Part shown: piece by piece, positions 1 through 5,517 of the stretch | Numbering within the stretch: position 1 is the first letter of the stretch | Layout: the number at the start of each line of letters is the position of its first letter | From: Clostridia bacterium | GTDB lineage: Bacteria; Bacillota; Clostridia; Oscillospirales; Acutalibacteraceae | Direction of reading: 5' to 3' | Length of the DNA stretch: 5,582 bases | Assembly (NCBI GenBank): GCA_900757335.1 | Contig: CAAENL010000075.1 | Coordinates: 1 to 5,582, forward strand | Notes under the pieces: generated by a model | Told to the model about the DNA's origin: nothing | Databases searched by the model: none | What the model saw: only the letters and a program-made list of their open reading frames with translations | Program-made: the position numbers and the translations under genes

Positions 1-254
1 GATCTTATATTTAACTCACTGTCAAGAACTATATCCTTTTCCAGTATTACGGTATCTCCATTACGAGCTTTATTAACACACACTGTAAGCTCCCAAGCAT
101 TATTCACACGGAATTCTTTAGCGTCGATTTTTGAATTCACTTCAGGTTGCGACTCCAAAGATTGGGCAAGTGCAATTCCTGTTAACCCGGGTACACCCAT
201 AAATACCGATGCTGCCAAAGAAATTACTTTAATCCATACATTTCTCTTACTCAC
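1..254 (-). CDS. Exported protein, N-terminal part (cut by window edge), possible beta-helix surface protein
   Basis: This reading frame starts at GTG (254-252) and stays open for 84 codons to the window edge, so the C-terminal part is missing. The start is supported by a GGAGGA Shine-Dalgarno site (261-266) six bases upstream and by a consensus promoter before it. The N-terminus reads as a classic Sec signal peptide: basic n-region (SKRN, K9), hydrophobic core at about residues 10-29, and an A-L-A/Q cleavage site near residue 30. The mature part contains W54-E-L and then A-R-N-G-D-T-V-I-L (about 63-71), followed by D-I-V-L-D and L-N-I. This resembles the 'A..GDTI.L..DI.L...L.I' pattern at the start of right-handed parallel beta-helix or adhesin-like repeat proteins in many Gram-positive surface proteins. 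Export is well supported; the beta-helix assignment is inference from a short stretch. It follows nrdR but has its own promoter, so it is probably a separate unit. Confidence 0.72.
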   Translation of the reverse strand, partial: MSKRNVWIKVISLAASVFMGVPGLTGIALAQSLESQPEVNSKIDAKEFRVNNAWELTVCVNKARNGDTVILEKDIVLDSELNIR

Positions 255-260
255 TCTGAA

Positions 261-266
261 TCCTCC
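261..266 (-). promoter_or_regulatory. Ribosome binding site fixing the GTG start of the exported protein
   Basis: GGAGGA on the minus strand, six bases before the GTG at 254-252. It is the strongest Shine-Dalgarno match in this stretch and decides the start of a gene that would otherwise be missed because it is cut by the window edge. Confidence 0.75.
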
Positions 267-287
267 ATACTTTACAATCTAACTGTA

Positions 288-316
288 ATTATATCACTTT
301 TTCAACACGGTGTCAA
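288..316 (-). promoter_or_regulatory. Consensus sigma-A promoter for the exported protein
   Basis: On the minus strand there is a perfect -35 box TTGACA (311-316), a spacer of exactly 17 bases, and a perfect -10 box TATAAT (288-293) preceded by TG-A, the extended -10 motif. The expected start is near 281, leaving an untranslated leader of about 27 bases with the Shine-Dalgarno site. A short interrupted palindrome, ACAC-C-GTGT, overlaps the -35 box and the start of the spacer. Both boxes and the spacing match the sigma-70/sigma-A ideal, so this should be a strong promoter unless repressed. Confidence 0.88.
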
Positions 317-323
317 CTACAAT

Positions 324-779
324 TTAATTCTTCTTTAAAAAACTTTCCAACTCATCCATAAACGCCTGAACATCCTTAAACTGACGATAAACCGACGCAA
401 AACGCACGTAGGCAACCTCGTCTTTATCACGCAAAGCTTCCATCGAAAGCTCTCCTATATATGAAGATTTAACTTCACGGTCCAAAGAATTTTGTACTTT
501 AAATTCTATATCGTCCACCATCTTTTCGATTTCTTCAAGAGAAATCATTCTTTTTTCCGAAGCCTTCATAAGACCGTTAAAAACTTTTTTTCTTTCAAAT
601 TTTTCTCTCGAACCGTTACGTTTTATAACTATCATGGGAATATGTTCAACTTCTTCATAGGTTGTGAAACGACGCAAACACTGAACGCATTCTCTACGCC
701 GCCTTACCTTGCAACCGTCTTCGGTGCAACGTGATTCTATAACTTTACTGTCTGCATGACCGCAATAGGGACATTTCAA
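324..779 (-). CDS. nrdR: Transcriptional repressor NrdR (ribonucleotide reductase regulator)
   Basis: NrdR is a cytoplasmic repressor that binds NrdR boxes before ribonucleotide reductase operons and senses ATP/dATP through an ATP-cone. The protein is 151 residues, the usual family length. An N-terminal zinc ribbon is seen with C3-x2-C6 and C31-x2-C34, opening with the family-typical MKCPYCG. A basic RRRR stretch (26-29) lies between the two cysteine pairs. The ATP-cone spans about residues 49-139, with V-I-K-R-N-G (51-56) and the characteristic Y-V-R-F-A-S-V-Y-R-Q-F (124-134). The start is TTG at 779-777; it is supported by a GTGAGGA Shine-Dalgarno site ending seven bases upstream and because it puts the first cysteine at residue 3 as in homologues. 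The gene begins 31 bases after the Clp gene stop and is probably cotranscribed with it. No ribonucleotide reductase gene is in the window. Confidence 0.96.
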   Translation of the reverse strand: MKCPYCGHADSKVIESRCTEDGCKVRRRRECVQCLRRFTTYEEVEHIPMIVIKRNGSREKFERKKVFNGLMKASEKRMISLEEIEKMVDDIEFKVQNSLDREVKSSYIGELSMEALRDKDEVAYVRFASVYRQFKDVQAFMDELESFLKKN

Positions 780-810
780 TTTCTTTTCCTCACAAAATTA
801 TATAATATTT

Positions 811-3102
811 TCAATTTAACTTTAAACTTAACTCTGGTTCTCCGGTAAGATGAATATTACCTATATTAAATCCATCGTGTTTTATAATTAAAGTCGAAAT
901 TCTGTCTTCTACTTCTTTACGGATAAGATTTCTTAAATCACGAGCACCGTTTGTTCCTCCTATGGATTTTTCAGCAAGCTTTTTAAGAGCGGATTCGTCG
1001 TAAGTAAGCTTTATACCGCGTTCCGAAAGCGTCTCCATATACTCGTTTATCATAAGTGCTGCGATTTTTACAAAATCATCTTTTGTAAGTTTGTTAAACA
1101 CAATTATTTCATCCAACCTACTGATGAATTCAGGGCGTAAAAACTCTTTCAAAGCTTTTATCGCTTTATCTTTGATAAGTTCGTTTTGAGTTTTTCCAAA
1201 TCCCAAAGAACCGCCTTCTTTATTGCTTCCCGCATTGGAAGTCATTACAATAACGGTGTTTTCGAAATTTACCACTCTTCCGTGAGAATCGGTAATTCTT
1301 CCTTCATCGAGAACCTGCAAAAGAATATTTAAAACATCGGGATGAGCTTTTTCTATTTCGTCAAAAAGAATTACACTGTAGGGACGCTGCCTTACTTTTT
1401 CGGTAAGTTGACCTGCTTCGTCATATCCGACGTATCCCGGAGGAGAACCTACTATTTTTGCCGCTGAATGTTTTTCCATGTATTCTGACATATCGAGGCG
1501 AATAAGAGCATCTGGGTCGTCAAAAAGTTCGTTTGCCAAAACCTTAACCAATTCGGTTTTTCCCACTCCTGTAGGACCGACAAATATAAACGAAGACGGC
1601 CTACGTCTGGGGCTTATTTGTACACGGTTCCTTCTTATCGCCGCAGCTACTTCTTTTATAGCTTCGTCTTGCCCGATTATTTTTTCATGAAGCTTAGACT
1701 CGAGATTATCAAGTTTTCTGAATTCATTTTCAGTAATTTTGGAAGACGGAATACCTGTCCAGAGCTCAATAACGTGTGCAACATCTGATTCGGTAACTTC
1801 CTTTCCCAGTGCCGAAGAACGCAAGCTTTCGAAATCTTTTTCGTGTCTTGCCATATCGCACCGAATCTGTGCAAGTCTTTCATAATCCGCTTCTTCGCCC
1901 GATGCTAAAATGTTTTCTTCTTCGGTCTTAAGTTTTTCTATCTCGGAGACAAGTTTATCGTAACGTGCCAAATCTTTGTTTTCCAGAGCTGCATAAGTGC
2001 AGGCTTCGTCCAATAAGTCTATTGCTTTATCGGGCAAAAATCTGTCGGTTATATAGCGTTCCGACAAGACTGTCAAACGACTTACAAGCGAATCTGGCAC
2101 AACAACTCTGTGGTGTTCTTCGTAATAATCTTTTATTCCTTTGAGGACATCAATAGTCTCTTTTACTGATGGTTCTGAAATTTTAACCGACTGGAATCTT
2201 CTTTCAAGTGCAGAATCTTTTTCTATGTGTTTTCTGTACTCTGCAAAGGTTGTGGCTCCGATAACTTGTATTTCTCCGCGAGACAGTGCTGGTTTTAGAA
2301 TATTTGCGGCACTCATGGAACCTTCGGAATCCCCCGCTCCAACCAAGTTGTGAACTTCATCTATGAAAAGTATTACGTTTCCTTCTTTTTTAACTTCGTC
2401 AATAAGGCCTTTTATACGGCTTTCAAATTGACCTCTGAACTGCGTTCCCGCGACGAGAGCAGTTAAATCCAAAAGAAATATCTCTTTGTTTTTTAATCTG
2501 TAAGGAACATCGCCTTGAGCAATTCTGATTGCCAAACCTTCGGCTATAGCGGTCTTTCCTACACCCGGTTCTCCGATAAGACAAGGGTTATTTTTGGTTC
2601 TTCTGCAAAGAATTTGAATAGTACGGTTAATTTCTTCGTTTCTTCCTATTACGCGGTCGATTTCACCATTTTTGGCTTTTCCTGTAAGATTTGTGCAATA
2701 AAGATTAAGATGTTTTCTTTTTGATTTCTTTTTTGATTTTGATTTATCGCCTTTTTCGGATTCTTGAGAAGATTCTTCAGTAAGATTGTCTTTACCCGAA
2801 AAAAGCATATTCGAAAAAAGTCCCTTTATAAACGGAAATGTAGCCGCTCCGCCTTTTACAAAATCTTCTTCATCGTCATCGTCGTCTGAATCGGTTTCTG
2901 CGGAATCCATGATATCGGAAAATTGCTCGCTCATTTTTTCCATTTCTTCTTCAGACACGCCCAATTTATCTATTATATTTTCAAGTGGTTTTATACCGAT
3001 TTCTTTCGCACAAGGAACACACAATCCTTCTGCATTCGAACTGTTCATTCCCGAAGATACGAAAACCACAGCCGGTCTTTTTTTACACCTGGAACAAAGC
3101 AT
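811..3102 (-). CDS. Clp ATPase of the ClpE/ClpC type with N-terminal zinc finger
   Basis: A 763-residue HSP100 unfoldase with two AAA+ modules, expected to form hexamers that feed unfolded proteins to ClpP in the cytoplasm. Residues 1-35 form a ClpE/McsA-like zinc finger (C3-x2-C6, C28-x2-C31) in place of the double Clp-N repeat of ClpC. A low-complexity linker follows: acidic at about 69-80, then Ser/Lys-rich and basic at about 118-131. The first AAA+ module has Walker A GEPGVGKT (177-184), Walker B ILFIDE (244-249), GATT (282-285) and arginine finger region ALERRF (298-303). A middle domain of UVR/coiled-coil type lies at about 375-435. The second module has Walker A GPTGVGKT (509-516), Walker B VILFDE (577-582), TSNAG (621-625), and sensor-2 GARDLR (719-724). 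An L-G-F loop (633-635) fits the ClpP-docking tripeptide. Start ATG 3102 has AAAGGAG eleven bases upstream. The zinc finger favours ClpE, but it is longer than B. subtilis ClpE and many genomes call such genes clpC, so no symbol is given. Confidence 0.95.
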   Translation of the reverse strand: MLCSRCKKRPAVVFVSSGMNSSNAEGLCVPCAKEIGIKPLENIIDKLGVSEEEMEKMSEQFSDIMDSAETDSDDDDDEEDFVKGGAATFPFIKGLFSNMLFSGKDNLTEESSQESEKGDKSKSKKKSKRKHLNLYCTNLTGKAKNGEIDRVIGRNEEINRTIQILCRRTKNNPCLIGEPGVGKTAIAEGLAIRIAQGDVPYRLKNKEIFLLDLTALVAGTQFRGQFESRIKGLIDEVKKEGNVILFIDEVHNLVGAGDSEGSMSAANILKPALSRGEIQVIGATTFAEYRKHIEKDSALERRFQSVKISEPSVKETIDVLKGIKDYYEEHHRVVVPDSLVSRLTVLSERYITDRFLPDKAIDLLDEACTYAALENKDLARYDKLVSEIEKLKTEEENILASGEEADYERLAQIRCDMARHEKDFESLRSSALGKEVTESDVAHVIELWTGIPSSKITENEFRKLDNLESKLHEKIIGQDEAIKEVAAAIRRNRVQISPRRRPSSFIFVGPTGVGKTELVKVLANELFDDPDALIRLDMSEYMEKHSAAKIVGSPPGYVGYDEAGQLTEKVRQRPYSVILFDEIEKAHPDVLNILLQVLDEGRITDSHGRVVNFENTVIVMTSNAGSNKEGGSLGFGKTQNELIKDKAIKALKEFLRPEFISRLDEIIVFNKLTKDDFVKIAALMINEYMETLSERGIKLTYDESALKKLAEKSIGGTNGARDLRNLIRKEVEDRISTLIIKHDGFNIGNIHLTGEPELSLKLN

Positions 3103-3158
3103 AATAACACTTACTCCTTTATCATTTTATAGCTTGCACTTAAACACAATATCATTAA

Positions 3159-3734
3159 TTAGTCTTCTGTCTTGTCATTTTTTATCATTGAAATAAAAAT
3201 CTTAAAATAACGCCACATCGCGTAAAGCATAAAAATTGCGGTTATTATCATCAATGTGATATCTATGGATTCAATATCTATATTGTAAACAGCTTTAAGT
3301 CCTATTATAGTCACAACCGAAATGTAAAAAACCACAGTTGCGGCTTTTCCGAACCATTTTGCGGAAGGAGGAGTTTTTTTGTGTTTTAATAAAAACACAC
3401 TCGCAATAAGCATTAGCACTTCTTTGGAAACGAGCAAAATCATAAAGGGAAATATTTTAGGAAATTTCATTCCCACACAAACCATAACAGCCATTAAAGT
3501 AAGCTTATCCGCAGTAGGATCTAGCATTTTTCCTAGTCGTGTTACTTGGTTAAACTTTCTCGCAATTATCCCGTCCAATAAATCGCTGAGCCCCGAAATT
3601 ACAAGAATTACTCCGGCTGCAAAATAATTATTTTTAATCACGTTTATGACAAACGGATAAATCAGAACTATTCTTATCACAGAAAGAATATTCGGAATAG
3701 TTAAAAAATTATCTTTTACATGTGATTTTTTCAT
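3159..3734 (-). CDS. pgsA: CDP-diacylglycerol--glycerol-3-phosphate 3-phosphatidyltransferase
   Basis: This membrane enzyme transfers a phosphatidyl group from CDP-diacylglycerol to glycerol-3-phosphate, giving phosphatidylglycerol phosphate, the first committed step toward phosphatidylglycerol and cardiolipin. The full CDP-alcohol phosphatidyltransferase signature D-x2-D-G-x2-A-R-x8-G-x3-D-x3-D is intact: counted from the upstream GTG it uses D57, D60, G61, A64, R65, G74, D78 and D82. The N-terminal T-I-P-N-I-L-S-V-I-R-I matches the usual opening of PgsA, and about five to six hydrophobic segments follow. Two starts are possible. GTG at 3752-3750 (197 residues) overlaps the cvpA stop by one base but lacks a clear ribosome site. 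ATG at 3734-3732 (191 residues) has GAGGA about 11 bases upstream and gives a more typical N-terminus, so I chose it. Other CDP-alcohol transferases share the signature; the opening and size favour PgsA. Confidence 0.92.
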   Translation of the reverse strand: MKKSHVKDNFLTIPNILSVIRIVLIYPFVINVIKNNYFAAGVILVISGLSDLLDGIIARKFNQVTRLGKMLDPTADKLTLMAVMVCVGMKFPKIFPFMILLVSKEVLMLIASVFLLKHKKTPPSAKWFGKAATVVFYISVVTIIGLKAVYNIDIESIDITLMIITAIFMLYAMWRYFKIFISMIKNDKTED

Positions 3735-3751
3735 CTGTAATAAAATCCTCA

Positions 3752-4450
3752 CTAATTAATATTACTCAAAAATTCATATACGGGATTATGATTGTAGAAT
3801 TTTTTAAACACAATGCTTCCCGATACGGAATCCTCCGAAAATATTTCGGGAACGTTACTCCAAAACGGTAAAGCAGATTTAATACAACACATACACACTG
3901 CTATTACAACGTATCCTTTTAAAAATCCGAAAACTCCTCCTAAAACACTCGACGTACATTTGAAAAGCGAAGAACGAAAAAGCTTAAAAATATATTTTGA
4001 AAAAAATCTCGCAACCGAAGAAAATACCGCCGATGCACAAAGTATAAAACAAGATTTAAGTACGCTTACAACGCCCGGTTTTAAAATATCGGATATTTTT
4101 TGAGGAATCGCAGCAGGTGTATTACTATTCATAATATGGTTTAAAACGGTCGGTGTTATTTTTTGAGTAATCAAAAAATTTGCGATACTATTTGGAATTT
4201 TATCTAAAATTTTATACGTATTCAATCCGCTCGCTGCCATGGTATTTTCAATTGTTTTTTCAAGATACCCTGATATAAAATTATCATACACATATTCAGA
4301 AGCTTTTCCTGCAACAAATATCGACACAATCGACACAAATATAGAACACGCAAATCCCCAAAAAGACCTAAATGCTCCTTTTCGAAAGCCCGCAGCCACA
4401 AAAATAATCAAAATCGCCGTCACAGATAAATCCAGTATCAAACTGTTCAA
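3752..4450 (-). CDS. CvpA family membrane protein
   Basis: A 232-residue integral membrane protein of the CvpA (colicin V production) family, whose biochemical role remains poorly defined. Four hydrophobic segments are visible at about residues 5-21, 30-48, 126-147 and 168-190. The first pair is joined by the short basic loop G-F-R-K-G-A-F-R, a family hallmark, and the last opens with the glycine-spaced G-G-V-F-G-F-L-K-G (171-179). A long soluble loop (about 50-125) separates the pairs. The start is TTG at 4450-4448, supported by GGCGGTG on the minus strand ending seven bases upstream; no ATG or GTG start in this frame fits better. It is the first gene after a recognisable promoter, and its stop lies 17 bases before the chosen pgsA start, so the two are very likely cotranscribed. 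Family assignment rests on topology and the loop motifs. Confidence 0.86.
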   Translation of the reverse strand: MNSLILDLSVTAILIIFVAAGFRKGAFRSFWGFACSIFVSIVSIFVAGKASEYVYDNFISGYLEKTIENTMAASGLNTYKILDKIPNSIANFLITQKITPTVLNHIMNSNTPAAIPQKISDILKPGVVSVLKSCFILCASAVFSSVARFFSKYIFKLFRSSLFKCTSSVLGGVFGFLKGYVVIAVCMCCIKSALPFWSNVPEIFSEDSVSGSIVFKKFYNHNPVYEFLSNIN

Positions 4451-4491
4451 AAAATTTCACCGCCAAAAAATACAAATAAACATCTATGATA

Positions 4492-4510
4492 AATATTTGT
4501 AACAAATATT
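4492..4510. repeat. Perfect 19-bp inverted repeat at the expected cvpA transcription start; candidate operator
   Basis: The nine-base arms AATATTTGT and ACAAATATT are exactly complementary around a single central base. The repeat begins directly after the proposed -10 box (4511-4516) and covers the expected start site near 4504. It is not followed by a T-run on the minus strand and is too AT-rich to be a convincing terminator, so a dimeric repressor site is the better reading. I cannot assign it to a known regulator family. Confidence 0.5.
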
Positions 4511-4539
4511 ACTATATCACAACTAATTCTTTTATACAA
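4511..4539 (-). promoter_or_regulatory. Probable promoter of the cvpA-pgsA-clp-nrdR unit
   Basis: On the minus strand, the -10 box TATAGT (4511-4516, five of six consensus bases) is preceded by TG-A, the extended -10 motif. A 17-base spacer separates it from TTGTAT (4534-4539), a weak -35 that keeps the TTG. The expected start is near 4504, giving a leader of about 54 bases before the TTG codon of cvpA. AT-rich DNA makes chance matches common; the correct spacing and extended -10 raise confidence. Confidence 0.55.
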
Positions 4540-4614
4540 CTTATTTAAATATGTTTTAATTATTAAAAAATATATCTTTTTCTTAATTTTTTTATAATAT
4601 AATTTAAGACACAT

Positions 4615-4797
4615 AAAAATCCGCTTAACCGTATCGTGCTCGAGATAACCTGCCACAATCAGCAGGTGGGTGCCCTCCCCGTAACTTCACGCTCCCTTCG
4701 TTCAGCTTACGCCGAGAGGTCTGCAATCAGTTACAGGATCCGGACTCCCGATTAAATAATGTAGGGTTATATGAACACAGTCCGCGAATTAAGCAGA
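4615..4797 (-). ncRNA. ssrS: 6S RNA
   Basis: 6S RNA mimics an open promoter, binds the housekeeping sigma-RNA polymerase holoenzyme and tunes transcription with growth phase. This stretch is clearly richer in G+C than its flanks, lacks a credible ORF and folds as 6S RNAs do. An 11-bp closing stem pairs 4787-4797 with 4620-4630, extended by GUGUUC (4773-4778) with GAGCAC (4636-4641). A large central bubble carries a small hairpin on its 3' side, ACCUGC (4662-4667) with GCAGGU (4648-4653). A nine-pair helix then leads to the terminal arm, CCUGUAACU (4729-4737) with AGUUACGGG (4678-4686). The UGUUC near the 5' end and GGCACCCACCU before the hairpin recall 6S family sequence. The closing stem is followed by U5 (4615-4619), a likely 3' end. 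No strong promoter is seen just upstream, so it may be processed from a transcript of the preceding gene. Ends are approximate. Confidence 0.77.
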
Positions 4798-4823
4798 TAT
4801 CACAATAGATTTAAAAAAATATA

Positions 4824-5105
4824 CTAATAACTGTTGCCTAATCTTCTCTCAAATTCCTCGGATAAATCGTCAAGGAGTTTGTCGTCGTCAACTTCGACAA
4901 GTTGTTCTTCGCCGTCTTCTTCTATTATTTCAAATATAAAATAAGTCTCTTCTTTATTCAAAGATTCATCAGAAAGCTCAAAATTCGGCATCAAAGCATA
5001 AAATCTTCCTTGAGCGTTTTCAATAAAATCCAATACTTCGAATTCTCTTTCTACTCCTTCGTCATCTACAAGAGTTACAATGTCAGTAGGTAAACTGTCT
5101 TCCAT
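4824..5105 (-). CDS. DUF1292 family protein (YrzB-like)
   Basis: A 93-residue, strongly acidic soluble protein of the DUF1292 family, whose function is unknown. The family pattern is visible: an N-terminal strand T-D-I-V-T-L-V-D-D-E-G (7-17), E-F-E-V-L-D-F-I (21-28), then R-F-Y-A-L-M-P (34-40), F-I-F-E-I (56-60) and a C-terminal acidic helix ending E-F-E-R-R-L. Length is typical. The ATG at 5105-5103 has GGGAGG about seven bases upstream, and a promoter lies 37 bases further up. In Bacillus and many Clostridia this family sits near alaS, ireB and ruvX; none of those is visible here. The 6S RNA begins 27 bases after the stop codon on the same strand, so the two may share a transcript. Confidence 0.92.
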   Translation of the reverse strand: MEDSLPTDIVTLVDDEGVEREFEVLDFIENAQGRFYALMPNFELSDESLNKEETYFIFEIIEEDGEEQLVEVDDDKLLDDLSEEFERRLGNSY

Positions 5106-5141
5106 CTAGGAACCTCCCATTAAATATGTTCTGTAGGTATC

Positions 5142-5170
5142 ATTTTAATTATATTATACGAAAGAGTCAA
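5142..5170 (-). promoter_or_regulatory. Sigma-A-type promoter of the DUF1292 gene
   Basis: On the minus strand TTGACT (5165-5170, five of six) and TAAAAT (5142-5147, five of six) are separated by exactly 17 bases. The expected start is near 5135, giving a leader of about 30 bases that holds the GGGAGG ribosome site. An alternative TATAAT within the spacer is too close to the -35 to work with it. Confidence 0.68.
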
Positions 5171-5391
5171 CAGATTTATTTATTATTTTTCAAATATAAT
5201 TTTTTAAAAAATAAATAAAATATATTAGATAAACGCTTAAATATGATAACTAATGCTCACTATTTTTAATAATTTAAAGGCGAATTCAACAGAAAATATA
5301 TTTTTATTTTGATATTTTATGAATTACACCGGTAAATGAATTTCGAAAAGAAATATAAAATGAACAAATAAAAATTTTTAAAATTTTTTTG
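5171..5391. other. AT-rich intergenic stretch without a supported gene
   Basis: I find no reading frame with a plausible start and ribosome site on either strand. The DNA is very AT-rich with runs of A and T, including self-complementary AT tracts around 5200-5215 and 5371-5390. Such tracts may bend DNA or bind nucleoid proteins, but nothing specific is recognised. Confidence 0.5.
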
Positions 5392-5517
5392 ATGAATAAA
5401 AAATATATTAACAGAAGTAAACATCAAGTCGAAAAAATCAAAGCAAAAGCGGCAGTGTCCTTAAAAATTATATATAAAATCAAGTACTATATCTCTTATG
5501 AAAAATACTTAAAATAA
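5392..5517 (+). CDS. Possible small basic ORF, 41 residues, unknown
   Basis: A plus-strand frame from ATG 5392 to TAA 5515-5517 encodes a lysine- and tyrosine-rich peptide with no recognised motif: a basic first half (N-K-K-Y-I-N-R-S-K-H) and a more hydrophobic, possibly helical second half (V-S-L-K-I-I-Y-K-I). Points in favour are a slightly more mixed base composition at 5415-5460 than in the surrounding DNA and a hairpin with a T7 run beginning ten bases after the stop. Against it, there is no Shine-Dalgarno site before the ATG, no good promoter upstream, and open frames of this length can arise by chance in such DNA. It overlaps tail to tail with the possible minus-strand gene end at 5509. 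Confidence 0.25.
   Translation: MNKKYINRSKHQVEKIKAKAAVSLKIIYKIKYYISYEKYLK

Noticed and set aside
492..734. Plus-strand open frame opposite nrdR
   Set aside because: It lies wholly inside the well-supported nrdR gene and is rich in Phe from the complement of Lys codons.
795..812. AT-rich near-palindrome between the Clp gene and nrdR as a possible NrdR box
   Set aside because: The arms mismatch near the centre and it lacks the ACAC/GTGT ends of NrdR boxes; chance is likely in such AT-rich DNA.
2866..2888. Short trinucleotide-like repeat of TCN/GTC units
   Set aside because: It simply encodes the acidic Asp/Glu run of the Clp linker and is too short and irregular to be a functional DNA repeat.
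3103..3158. CtsR operator, CIRCE element or promoter before the Clp gene
   Set aside because: No direct repeat of the GGTCAAA type and no CIRCE inverted repeat is present. A TATAAA is visible but without a matching -35 at the right distance.
2786..3196. Plus-strand open frame of 136 codons with a serine run
   Set aside because: It is the complement of the acidic linker and zinc-finger region of the Clp gene (Asp codons read as Ser on the other strand) and has no domain or ribosome site.
4447..4656. Minus-strand open frame of 69 codons just before cvpA
   Set aside because: It begins within the 6S RNA, crosses the promoter and palindrome, is rich in lysine and isoleucine from AT-rich DNA and shows no domain.
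4615..4797. SRP RNA, tmRNA or RNase P RNA as an alternative identity of the structured RNA
   Set aside because: It is too short for tmRNA or RNase P RNA and lacks the conserved SRP helix 8 loop sequence; its closing stem, bubble and 3' hairpin fit 6S RNA better.
4902..5093. Plus-strand open frame opposite the DUF1292 gene
   Set aside because: It is the complement of the Glu/Lys-rich coding sequence, with no start signal and no motif.
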